Source: Cellvibrio sp. KY-YJ-3
GTDB lineage: Bacteria > Pseudomonadota > Gammaproteobacteria > Pseudomonadales > Cellvibrionaceae
Length of the DNA stretch: 64,000 nt
Assembly (NCBI RefSeq): GCF_008806955.1
Contig: NZ_CP031727.1
Coordinates: forward strand, 2,370,001 to 2,434,000
Direction: 5' to 3'
The translations under genes and the position numbers were made by a program. Shown here piece by piece: positions 51,319 to 59,591 of the stretch. Every line of letters begins with the position of its first letter. Within the stretch, counting starts at the first letter, position 1. The notes below the pieces were generated by a model that saw nothing but the letters and a program-made list of their open reading frames with translations, had not been told where the DNA came from and ran no database searches.

Positions 51319-54225
51319 TTAAAACTTGGCACTAACACCAACAGTGAGGGTGCGGCCAATAACGGTTTCAAACAGTGTGTCCTGACGGTTACTGTCGATG
51401 TACAAGGTGTTGCGTTCGTCGGTGAGGTTTTGTGCTTCCACAATCAACTTCACATTGTCGGTCAGGTTGTACGACGCTGATGCATCCACGAAGAAGGTGG
51501 ATTTGTTGCCCAATACGTCACTGTCGTTGCCGCCAGAGGGAATTGCGCGCAAATAACCTGAGCGATAGCTACCGGTAGTACGGAAACTGAAGGCGTCATT
51601 TTCGTAGTAAATAGTGGTACTGGCCGCATCTTTTGACAAACCAATCAAGTCATTGGTCGTGGTCAGCGTGGGTACACCGTTGGCGCTTTGCAACACGTAA
51701 TCAATATCTGAAGTTACGTGGGTATAGTTTGCCAATAAACCAAAGTCTTGCCAGAAACCTGGCAGGAACGTAAATGGCAATTGCAGATTTAATTCGTAAC
51801 CTTTGAGTGGGCCACCTTCGGTATTGGTGGAGCGGTTAACCGTAAACAAATCGGTTGCCGTTGCCGCTGAACCTTCTAAGAGTGTGGTAGGTAGACCCAG
51901 TTCGGTGTAGGGCACCAAGCTGGAAATAGATTGAATGTAGGTATCTATATCTTTTTCAAAATAAGCGACGGAGGCTAATGCACCTTCATCAAAATACCAC
52001 TCCAATCCCGCGTCATAGGTTTTGGCGCGAATCGGTTCCAGGAAGGGGTTGCCCACTGATGCTGTGCGTGTGGTTGGGTTCATCGAACCGCTTGGAATTA
52101 ACAAACCCAATTCCGGACGCGACATTACTTCTGCAAATGAGAAGCGTGCGAGTAATGACGGATTAATTTCCACCACGATGTTGGTGGATGGCAACAAGTC
52201 ATCGTATTTACGGCCTACAGTGACCGGATTGGCAACGGTGGGGTAAGCCGAGCCTGCAGGTGCTGCAGTGGGAACAAAGCCCAAGCTCTCTTGATCGGTT
52301 TCTACGTAGCGCACACCCAAATCACCGCGTATCGGCATGGCAAGTGTGTCGAAGTTGAACTCGGTCATCACAAAGGCGCTATTAATTTTTTCATTCACTT
52401 CTGGTGATTGCGCACCGCACTCAGCGCCACACCACACAAAATCGTCAAAGCCTACTGCTTCTTTCCATTTCTCGTGATCGACACCCACGTAATCACCCAG
52501 TGTGCCTGAACCTAACACGTCATTTACACCATTAACACTCAATGTGAAGTCCGACACACTCACACCGGCAGGCAAATTGCGGGTTGCTGTGAATGCGGGT
52601 GCAACGATTCGGCTGCGGGTTTTGTAGTCACTCTCGCGGCTTTGTGCACCAAACTTGAGTTTGTAGGTTTCGTTTATTTGCCAAGTGAAATTTGCTTCAG
52701 CGGTGGTGTTTTCTGTGGTGCGGGTCAGGTTGCGAGTGTTCCAGTTACCCAGTACTGTGCCGTCTGCCAAACCAGCGCCGTATTGGAAAATGGATGGGTC
52801 GTTTACATCCACACCGTATTGCAGCAATGGAATATTGCCGCCGTTGCGGAAATCCATCACGTAGTTGTCGGTGTCGATTGCATCCAGGTTAACTGTCAAA
52901 CGCTCTGGGTTATCAAACTCGGACATAGAATTGCCGAGCAAAATATTCATTTCAAAGTCATCGCTAAAATTGTGTGTCACATTCAAATTAGTTTGACGGA
53001 AGGTAGAGGTAAAGCGATCCACCAAACTCTCTGAGCGCAAATCTACACCATCAAATAAACCGTAAACCAATGAACCTTTATCATCGATTTCCAATTCTTT
53101 GACTGACACCATTGGTTGGCCATTGTTGTTGGCGTTACGTGCAAAGGAGAGTGCATCAATATAGTTGTCGCGACGCACTACGTCGTATTTTGAGTGCAAG
53201 TTATCCAGAGAAATATTGGTATTTTCGTTCGGTTCCCATTCAAGGGTAATAGAGCCACCGGTGCGTTCGGCATCCTGTTCGGAATTCAAATAGCGCGGAA
53301 TACGCGGCATAAATACACCGCCGCCAAAACTGCCGGAAACGCCGGTGGTAGTGCGCATTAATTCATAAGCTTCGATGCTGCCAGTACGCGGGTTGCCAGT
53401 GCTGCAGTTAAGTGCATCGGCACCTTTAGCGGCGTTAGTCGCGGGAACTTGTGTACCGGTGTAACCCACAGGTGAACAGAAACCACCGTTCACATAGCTA
53501 GGTAAAATATTTACGGCGGAGTAACCCACTTCACGAATATTGCGTTCGGAGTGAGCGAAGGAAACCAATACGCCAAAAGTGTCATCAGCAAATTTTTTGG
53601 CAATCAAACCTGACATGCGTGGGTCAGTCGATTCACTCACTTCATTGTAAACACCGCGCAGTGTACCGGTCATGGTGAGTTCTTCGCTAAACGACAGCGG
53701 TTTTGGCGCTTTTAAATCAACCGTTGCACCCAATGAACCTTCTTCAATATCGGCGCTCGGGGTTTTGCGCACGGTCAATTCAGAGAAAATTTCTGATGGA
53801 AATACGTTGAAGTCGAAGCTACGGCCCGCGTTACCTGCGCCATAAATGTCGGAAGAACCTGTCTGCGAGGTGCCTTCCATGCCGTTGATGCGTACACGGG
53901 TAAATTCTGCACCCAGGCCACGCACTGAAATGTTTTTACCTTCACCGCCGTCGCCACGAGACAAAGCAACACCGGGAATACGCTGCATGGATTCAGCGAG
54001 GTTAGAGTCGGGGAACTTACCAATATCTTCAGAAACAATACTGTCTACAGCGGCAGCGCTTTCGCGTTTTTGCATCAGCGCGGTATTCAATGAGGCTCTA
54101 AAACCCGTAACAGTCACTTCTTCGAGTTGGTCGTCGCCATTGCCTTGTGCTTGTACTGCCGTGGCAAGGCTCAGGGTGATAACGGCTGCTGCCAATGGGT
54201 TGATTGCAAAGCTGGTGTGTTTCAT
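51319..54225 (-). CDS. TonB-dependent receptor, second copy of the locus
   Basis: A 968-residue outer-membrane transporter. Signal peptide (ITLSLATAVQAQ, about residue 27), TonB-box-like EEVTVTGFRASL, plug (DIGKFPDSNLAESMQRIPGV; KNISVRGLGAEFTRVRINGM) and a barrel ending TVGVSAKF. It differs clearly from the receptor at 43776, so the two probably take up different fragments. The ATG at 54225 has GGAGA before it and begins the signal peptide; the ATG at 54264 would add an unlikely leader. Array C is 98 bases upstream. Confidence 0.93.
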   Translation of the reverse strand: MKHTSFAINPLAAAVITLSLATAVQAQGNGDDQLEEVTVTGFRASLNTALMQKRESAAAVDSIVSEDIGKFPDSNLAESMQRIPGVALSRGDGGEGKNISVRGLGAEFTRVRINGMEGTSQTGSSDIYGAGNAGRSFDFNVFPSEIFSELTVRKTPSADIEEGSLGATVDLKAPKPLSFSEELTMTGTLRGVYNEVSESTDPRMSGLIAKKFADDTFGVLVSFAHSERNIREVGYSAVNILPSYVNGGFCSPVGYTGTQVPATNAAKGADALNCSTGNPRTGSIEAYELMRTTTGVSGSFGGGVFMPRIPRYLNSEQDAERTGGSITLEWEPNENTNISLDNLHSKYDVVRRDNYIDALSFARNANNNGQPMVSVKELEIDDKGSLVYGLFDGVDLRSESLVDRFTSTFRQTNLNVTHNFSDDFEMNILLGNSMSEFDNPERLTVNLDAIDTDNYVMDFRNGGNIPLLQYGVDVNDPSIFQYGAGLADGTVLGNWNTRNLTRTTENTTAEANFTWQINETYKLKFGAQSRESDYKTRSRIVAPAFTATRNLPAGVSVSDFTLSVNGVNDVLGSGTLGDYVGVDHEKWKEAVGFDDFVWCGAECGAQSPEVNEKINSAFVMTEFNFDTLAMPIRGDLGVRYVETDQESLGFVPTAAPAGSAYPTVANPVTVGRKYDDLLPSTNIVVEINPSLLARFSFAEVMSRPELGLLIPSGSMNPTTRTASVGNPFLEPIRAKTYDAGLEWYFDEGALASVAYFEKDIDTYIQSISSLVPYTELGLPTTLLEGSAATATDLFTVNRSTNTEGGPLKGYELNLQLPFTFLPGFWQDFGLLANYTHVTSDIDYVLQSANGVPTLTTTNDLIGLSKDAASTTIYYENDAFSFRTTGSYRSGYLRAIPSGGNDSDVLGNKSTFFVDASASYNLTDNVKLIVEAQNLTDERNTLYIDSNRQDTLFETVIGRTLTVGVSAKF

Positions 54226-54322
54226 TTGGTTCTCCATTCTTAGAATTAGCGTTGGACAAAACAAAGCACTAAGGAGTTACCCTGTGTTTTTTGGCATCGT
54301 AATACAGGTTTTTTTGCAAAAC

Positions 54323-54357
54323 AATCATATTCAATCAATGTCAATCTAAAGGGGTCA
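54323..54357. promoter_or_regulatory. Phased pentamer array C (four units, 10-bp period)
   Basis: AATCA 54323-54327, AATCA 54333-54337, AATCT 54343-54347 (one mismatch) and GGTCA 54353-54357, exactly ten bases apart. It precedes the second TonB receptor gene and shares the 14-base string ATCATATTCAATCA with array A. Confidence 0.7.
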
Positions 54358-54427
54358 TTAAGTTCCAATACCATTCGTTACCGGTGACGTAATTTGAGTA
54401 TTTAGGTAGCAGTAACAGCGCGGTTTG

Positions 54428-55774
54428 TTAGTTGCCATCCGGTCTCAGGCTGGAAGCCTGTGGGCTAGGTGCCAAAACAAAGTGTTCGACCGGATCTGGT
54501 TGTGCGGGGTGGTAAGCCGGTTGATTGGATAGTTGGGCTGCCAACGCCAGTGATGATTGGCGGATGCTCTCTGTTACACAGCGCGCCAATTGATAGGCAC
54601 CATAGTTGTTGTGGTGAGTGGCATCTTTGCCATTGTCATTAAATGCGAGCGGTGCCTTATTTACACCGAGTGCTTCATAAAGCTGCACGCTCATTTTATC
54701 CAAATCGATTAAGGTGATATTTTTTTCGCGCGCTACTTCGCGCACGGCTTGCGGATACAAGCCATGGCTATTAACGATTTTTCCCTGGTCATTAAAAGTG
54801 CGGCGCTGCATTGAGGTAATTAATACGGAGGTCGCACCGCGCAGGCGTGCTTCAGCAATAAATACGTTTAAATAATCTTTATAAGTGGTAGTGGCCTCGA
54901 CGTAGGTTTGTGGCCATTGTTTTTTCTGATCGTTGTGGCCGAATTGAATCAATAAATAATCACCGGCTTTCATGCGTTCAAGCACTTTGGCAAAACGCCC
55001 GGCAGTGATAAATGATTTCATCGTCTCGCCGGATTCAGCATGGTTCGCGATGGCGATTTCCCCTTTAAATAAAGGCGCTGTGAAGAAGTAGGGCAACATT
55101 TGCCCCCAGCTTGCGGCAGGCTCATAGGGTTGATCGGTTACCGTGGAATCACCTACCAAATAAACAGTGGGCACATTGACTTGTTGCAGGCTTATCGAGC
55201 GCACCTGCGGCGCTGCGCCATTAAATTCCAGTGTTAATTTATTATCCCAATGTAAACGGTGTTGCTCTAATTCTTTTAAGGTAACCCGAGTAGCACCTGG
55301 TGCGTTTAATTCCGGCGCTTGTAATAAACCGTTGCGAATATTGACGATAAAACTGCGCTGGATAAATTCGCCGGCAGCCGTTGTTAAATCCTTTACATAC
55401 AGGCGGCGCAATTCAGCGCGCAACGTATTGGTGGAGGCGAGTGTGGTATGGCCAAACTCCACAATGACCCGGTAATTTCCTTCAGGTACTGCTACCGAAA
55501 AATAAAAAGGATCGTTGTTATTGGTGGGGTGGGTTTGCAAATCAAAACCATAACCGCTTTGTTCTGTGTACTGCTGATCGGGGGAAACCTTGTGTTCACC
55601 ACTGGCTCCTTGGTGATTATCAAACCGGAAAATTTGCGGTTGAGTGAAATCCAATTCTGCTGCGGGAGAGTGGCTCATAGTGTTGTTTGCTGTCGGTTGG
55701 GCGTTACACCCCAGGTTGCCGATGGCTGCCAAGAGGATGAAACACAGTGAAACAAGTGGCTGATTAATGATCAT
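54428..55774 (-). CDS. CE12 rhamnogalacturonan acetylesterase with N-terminal beta domain (YesT/RgaE-like)
   Basis: A 448-residue exported esterase. A hydrophobic signal ends near NLGC, suggesting a lipoprotein. Residues about 45-195 form a beta-sandwich like those found before CE12 domains (FRFDNHQGASGEHKVSPDQQ; YRVIVEFGHTTLASTNTLRA), perhaps a binding module. The SGNH domain has YLVGDSTVTDQ with S210, HAESGETMKSF, IQFGHNDQK and, near the end, DATHHNNYGAY carrying the Asp and His. It removes acetyl groups so that lyases can work on RG-I. It is divergent from the GH42 gene, with array D between them. Confidence 0.9.
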   Translation of the reverse strand: MIINQPLVSLCFILLAAIGNLGCNAQPTANNTMSHSPAAELDFTQPQIFRFDNHQGASGEHKVSPDQQYTEQSGYGFDLQTHPTNNNDPFYFSVAVPEGNYRVIVEFGHTTLASTNTLRAELRRLYVKDLTTAAGEFIQRSFIVNIRNGLLQAPELNAPGATRVTLKELEQHRLHWDNKLTLEFNGAAPQVRSISLQQVNVPTVYLVGDSTVTDQPYEPAASWGQMLPYFFTAPLFKGEIAIANHAESGETMKSFITAGRFAKVLERMKAGDYLLIQFGHNDQKKQWPQTYVEATTTYKDYLNVFIAEARLRGATSVLITSMQRRTFNDQGKIVNSHGLYPQAVREVAREKNITLIDLDKMSVQLYEALGVNKAPLAFNDNGKDATHHNNYGAYQLARCVTESIRQSSLALAAQLSNQPAYHPAQPDPVEHFVLAPSPQASSLRPDGN

Positions 55775-55819
55775 TGGAGCTTAACTCTGCTGTTATTTTT
55801 AGGGGTGATAATAACCAAG

Positions 55820-55869
55820 TGTCATGATTGGTCAATAAAAATTCGATACAAAATAGTCATAATCAATCA
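55820..55869. promoter_or_regulatory. Phased pentamer array D (two 10-bp pairs)
   Basis: TGTCA 55820-55824 with GGTCA 55830-55834, and AGTCA 55855-55859 with AATCA 55865-55869. Each pair is spaced ten bases; an extra AATCA lies at 55861-55865. It is a weaker array, in the divergent region between the CE12 and GH42 genes. The 10-base string ATGATTGGTC is also in array E. Confidence 0.5.
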
Positions 55870-55960
55870 ATAATGCGCATTCATTAGAAGAATACTTGTC
55901 GGAAATGACTGCTTTTCACGTAATATAGGATAAACCAGATAATTAAAACGAGAGATAACA

Positions 55961-58090
55961 ATGAATACCACTCGACGTGATGCCATGAAATTCATGGCCT
56001 CCGCTGCCAGCCTTACTGCAGCGGCTCCCTACCTCAGTGCAACAGCGGCGGCCGGTGCAACTGCTGTAAGCAGTGTTGACTACACCATGAACAAACTTTG
56101 GCACGGTGTCTGTTATTACCCCGAGCTTTGGCCGGTGGAGGATATAGCGCGCGATATTGCCGAGATGAAAAAGTTGGGCATTAATGTCATTCGTATCGGT
56201 GAATTTACTTGGTCCACACTGGAGCCCCGCGAAGGAAAAATATCGACCCAATTTATGCGTGAGGTGATGGATAAATTTCACGCTGCTGATATCGCCGTGG
56301 TGTTTTGTACTCCCACGCCAACACCGCCGGTGTGGTTAACCCACGGTCATCCGGATCGTTTATTTGTGAACGCAGACGGTGAGCGTTTAATTCACGGTGC
56401 GCGTCAACATGTGAGTTATGAGCATCCGGCAGTGCGCAAAGCCTGTTTTCGTATAGTGGAAGCGATTGCAAAAAATCTGGGCGATCACCCGGCCATTATT
56501 GCCTGGCAAATTGACAATGAATTGAAGTGCCATGTCGCTGAGGATTTTAGTCCGGCCGCGATTGCGGCCTGGCATAAATGGTTGCAAAAACGCTATGTCA
56601 CTATTGAGCGCTTAAATGAAGACTGGGGCACCCATATGTGGAGCACTCACTATCAATCTTTTGAGCAAGTACCTGCGCCGTTAAAAACACCGTTTTTGCA
56701 CAATGCGTCATTAAGCACGGCGTATAGATTATTTAATCGCGAAAGTATTGCGGAGTTTTCCGATCTCCAGTGCGACATTATTCGCCAATATTCCAAAGCG
56801 CCCATTACTCACAATACCAACCCCGCATTTAATGTCAGCCATGAGCGCCTGTTTAAAAATCTGGATTTCGCCGCATACGATGCTTATCCCTCCAGCAAAG
56901 AATGGCAGGCACTGGTATTTCGCAGCGATATGTACCGCGCCGCAAAACCAGGCCGTCCGTTTTGGTTAATGGAAACCAGCGTGAGTCACAACGGTTGGCT
57001 TGGTAATCACAGTGCCATGCATCCGGACGGTTTTTTAAAAGCCGAAGCCGTTTTAGTTTATGGTTTGGGCGGGGAGGGCGTTAATTATTGGCTCTGGCGC
57101 CAGCAGCGCAGCGGTGCGGAAATTAGCCACAGCGCGGTGATGAGCAGTTGGTTTAAGCCCACCACCGGGTACGCACAAGTAAAACAAGTGGAGGCTGCGC
57201 GCAAACAGTTAGAGCCGTTAATGATAGCGAGTAAACCGCTGGTGCCAGAAATTGCAGTGACCTGGTCTGACCATGCGCGCGCCATGATTGAAACCGAAGC
57301 GATGGATAAAGAGCCTGGTTTTCCGGAAACCTACGGCGGCCTGGTACAGCTGTGGCATGGTTTGTTATTCGAGCAAGGTTACCACCGCGATGTGCGTTTT
57401 GAAGGCGCAACTCTGGAAGGGCTGAAGTTATTAATTACTCCCGCTATGCCTTATGTGAGCGAAGAATTTTTGCAGCGGGTAATCGCTTTTGTAAAAGCGG
57501 GGGGCGTGTGGTTGATTGCACCTGGCACTGGTACCCGCACCCGCGAACACACAGTGCATACCGACAGTGGCATGGGGCTTTTGGATGCGGTGGCTGGCGT
57601 GGAAACCCAATATGTATTTCCGCTCACAGCAACCGGCATTACCGGTACCGCTGGCGATAAAACCCTTAATTTCACCGGTTGGTGCGCTGCAGTCACGGCG
57701 GCAACTAGCGATACCAAAGTGCTGGGCACACTCAACTCACCGCTGGTTCCTGGCACTGCATTTTTAACTGAGCGCCGTTTGGGGAAAGGCAAAGTTGTGT
57801 TGCTATCGGCACATCCCACCGGCGATGAAGGCAAAGTATTTATCAAAAATTTAATTCAAGGTTATGCACAAGCATTAAATATCGCCACGCCCTTTGTCGC
57901 GACGCAGGGGACGGTTGTCTGCCCACGTGTAGACAAACAAGGCAAACATTTATGGGTGATTATTAATATGGATGGTGTAGGTGGGACAGTGAATATTCCA
58001 GCGAATACGCGTGATGCTATTACAGGGCAGATTGTTGCAACTACGCAGTTGCAATTGGGTGCCTATGAGTGGCGGGTAGTTAGTGTGTAA
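55961..58090 (+). CDS. GH42 beta-galactosidase with twin-arginine signal
   Basis: A 709-residue exported beta-galactosidase, likely trimming galactan side chains of RG-I. The start NTTRRDAMKFMASAASL is a Tat-type signal. The GH42 barrel opens with GVCYYPELWP and has acid/base E187 in AWQIDNELK and nucleophile E338 in WLMETSVSHNG. A trimerisation-like domain (about 420-620; LLITPAMPYVSEEFLQRVIA) and a small C-terminal beta domain follow, as usual for the family. GAGAG precedes the ATG. It is the first gene of the plus-strand run GH42, rhaM, GH43-like, GH115. Confidence 0.9.
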   Translation: MNTTRRDAMKFMASAASLTAAAPYLSATAAAGATAVSSVDYTMNKLWHGVCYYPELWPVEDIARDIAEMKKLGINVIRIGEFTWSTLEPREGKISTQFMREVMDKFHAADIAVVFCTPTPTPPVWLTHGHPDRLFVNADGERLIHGARQHVSYEHPAVRKACFRIVEAIAKNLGDHPAIIAWQIDNELKCHVAEDFSPAAIAAWHKWLQKRYVTIERLNEDWGTHMWSTHYQSFEQVPAPLKTPFLHNASLSTAYRLFNRESIAEFSDLQCDIIRQYSKAPITHNTNPAFNVSHERLFKNLDFAAYDAYPSSKEWQALVFRSDMYRAAKPGRPFWLMETSVSHNGWLGNHSAMHPDGFLKAEAVLVYGLGGEGVNYWLWRQQRSGAEISHSAVMSSWFKPTTGYAQVKQVEAARKQLEPLMIASKPLVPEIAVTWSDHARAMIETEAMDKEPGFPETYGGLVQLWHGLLFEQGYHRDVRFEGATLEGLKLLITPAMPYVSEEFLQRVIAFVKAGGVWLIAPGTGTRTREHTVHTDSGMGLLDAVAGVETQYVFPLTATGITGTAGDKTLNFTGWCAAVTAATSDTKVLGTLNSPLVPGTAFLTERRLGKGKVVLLSAHPTGDEGKVFIKNLIQGYAQALNIATPFVATQGTVVCPRVDKQGKHLWVIINMDGVGGTVNIPANTRDAITGQIVATTQLQLGAYEWRVVSV

Positions 58091-58116
58091 ATTCAAAAGA
58101 CAAGTGAGAAGATACA

Positions 58117-58431
58117 ATGGAAAAAATCGCTTTTGTAATGACCTTAAAACCCGGCTTTGAAGCGGAATATAAAAAACGTCACGACGAACTGTGGCCAGAC
58201 TTAGCCGTTGAATTAAAAAACGCCGGCATTTCTGATTACTCTATTTATTTGCATCCGCAATCGCTAAAGTTATTTGCAGTATTAAAACGCACAGATAATC
58301 ACACGATGGATAATTTACCAGCGACGGTGGCGGTAAAAAAATGGTGGGCGTTTATGGCAGATATTATGGAAACCAATCCTGACAACAGCCCGGTAGTGGA
58401 ATCGCTGGAGCAGGTGTTTCATTTTGAGTAA
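58117..58431 (+). CDS. rhaM: L-rhamnose mutarotase
   Basis: A 104-residue dimeric enzyme interconverting alpha- and beta-L-rhamnose. Recognised by AFVMTLKPGFEAEYKKRHDE with the family residues Y18 and H22, then LWPDL, SIYLH and the WW pair in VKKWWAFMADIM. GAGAAG precedes the ATG and the GH42 stop is 26 bases away. Together with rhaT it shows that the locus supports L-rhamnose catabolism. Confidence 0.95.
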   Translation: MEKIAFVMTLKPGFEAEYKKRHDELWPDLAVELKNAGISDYSIYLHPQSLKLFAVLKRTDNHTMDNLPATVAVKKWWAFMADIMETNPDNSPVVESLEQVFHFE

Positions 58432-58437
58432 TTTAAA

Positions 58438-58461
58438 TCCCCCCTTTTTTCAAAGGGGGGA
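58438..58461. repeat. Palindromic intergenic repeat, copy 2 (inverted relative to 10346-10367)
   Basis: Stem TCCCCCCTTT / AAAGGGGGGA with a TTTC loop, directly after rhaM. It may double as a terminator or attenuator within the operon. Confidence 0.7.
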
Positions 58462-58503
58462 TTCGCTTTTAATCATTTTCCACTGCACAGGCCAATAACA
58501 ATA

Positions 58504-59559
58504 ATGCGCTATTTAATTATTCTTTTTTCACTCTTTTTGTCTGGCTGTGCGGATGTTGCATCGCTAAACCAGAACCAGCAAATCGGTGCGCTCGCCCTCA
58601 AACCGCTTTATCGCGACCCTGTGTTCGATGGTGCTGCAGATCCTTCCATTATTTTTAGTACAGCTGAAAAAAAATGGTTGATGTTTTATACCAATCGTCG
58701 TGCGAATGTGCCCGGCCTAACGAACGTTAGCTGGGTACACGGTACCCCGATTGGAATTGCGGAATCTGTTGATGGAGCGAACTGGTCTTATCGCGGCACA
58801 GTCAATTTTCCTAAGGATATTCCCGGCACTAGCGACGTTGAAACTGCGACCTACTGGGCACCTGCCGTACTTGAGCATGAAGGTATTTATCACATGTACC
58901 TCACCATAGTTCCGGGTGTATTTGAGGATTGGAATCACCCGCGCACTATTGTTCACCTCACCAGCGCTGATTTAAAAAATTGGGCTTACCAAAGCACCTT
59001 GCCATTAACCAGTGACAGAGTGATTGATGCCAGTGTATTGCAATTGCCCGATGGCCGCTGGCGCTTGTGGTACAACGATGAACTAGCCGGTAAAAAAACA
59101 TTTTATGCCGACAGTAAAGATCTTTATCACTGGGAAGATAAAGGTTCTGCCAATTTACCCAATGATCGCGGTGAAGCACCGCTCGCTTTTTATTGGAAAG
59201 GACATTACTGGTTGATCAATGATTTGCTCGGCAATATCGGTTTGGGAGTTTATAAATCAAGCGATGCGCTCAATTGGCAGCGCCAAAGCAGTAATTTATT
59301 GGATATTCCCGGCACAGGTGTTGACGATCAAAATGGCGGCCATCACCCCGAGGTGATTGTGAGTGGCGAGCGCGCATTTCTTTATTATTTTGTGCACCCC
59401 GGAGTAAATGCTGAGAGTGTTTATGAGAAAGAGCCGGCATTGGATGTCAAACGCAGTTCAATCCAGGTGGTGGAATTGCAGTATGTTGATGGTTGGTTAG
59501 TCGCACAACGCAATAATCCTACTTATGTGTCGCTGCTGCCTGGCAGCACACGACAATAA
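58504..59559 (+). CDS. GH43-like five-bladed propeller glycosidase, lipoprotein
   Basis: A 351-residue lipoprotein (lipobox FLSGC at residues 11-15). The beta-propeller begins with RDPVFDGAADPSIIF, the GH43-type first Asp; VIDASVLQLPDGRWRLWYND supplies a second Asp; and GEAPLAFYWKGHYWLINDL contains a Glu in the place of the acid. Members act on arabinan, galactan or xylan side chains. The exact subfamily and substrate were not recognised. It follows rhaM by 72 bases with a repeat hairpin between. Confidence 0.75.
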   Translation: MRYLIILFSLFLSGCADVASLNQNQQIGALALKPLYRDPVFDGAADPSIIFSTAEKKWLMFYTNRRANVPGLTNVSWVHGTPIGIAESVDGANWSYRGTVNFPKDIPGTSDVETATYWAPAVLEHEGIYHMYLTIVPGVFEDWNHPRTIVHLTSADLKNWAYQSTLPLTSDRVIDASVLQLPDGRWRLWYNDELAGKKTFYADSKDLYHWEDKGSANLPNDRGEAPLAFYWKGHYWLINDLLGNIGLGVYKSSDALNWQRQSSNLLDIPGTGVDDQNGGHHPEVIVSGERAFLYYFVHPGVNAESVYEKEPALDVKRSSIQVVELQYVDGWLVAQRNNPTYVSLLPGSTRQ

Positions 59560-59591
59560 TGTTTCCGTGTTAACAATCAGGTCGCCTCACC

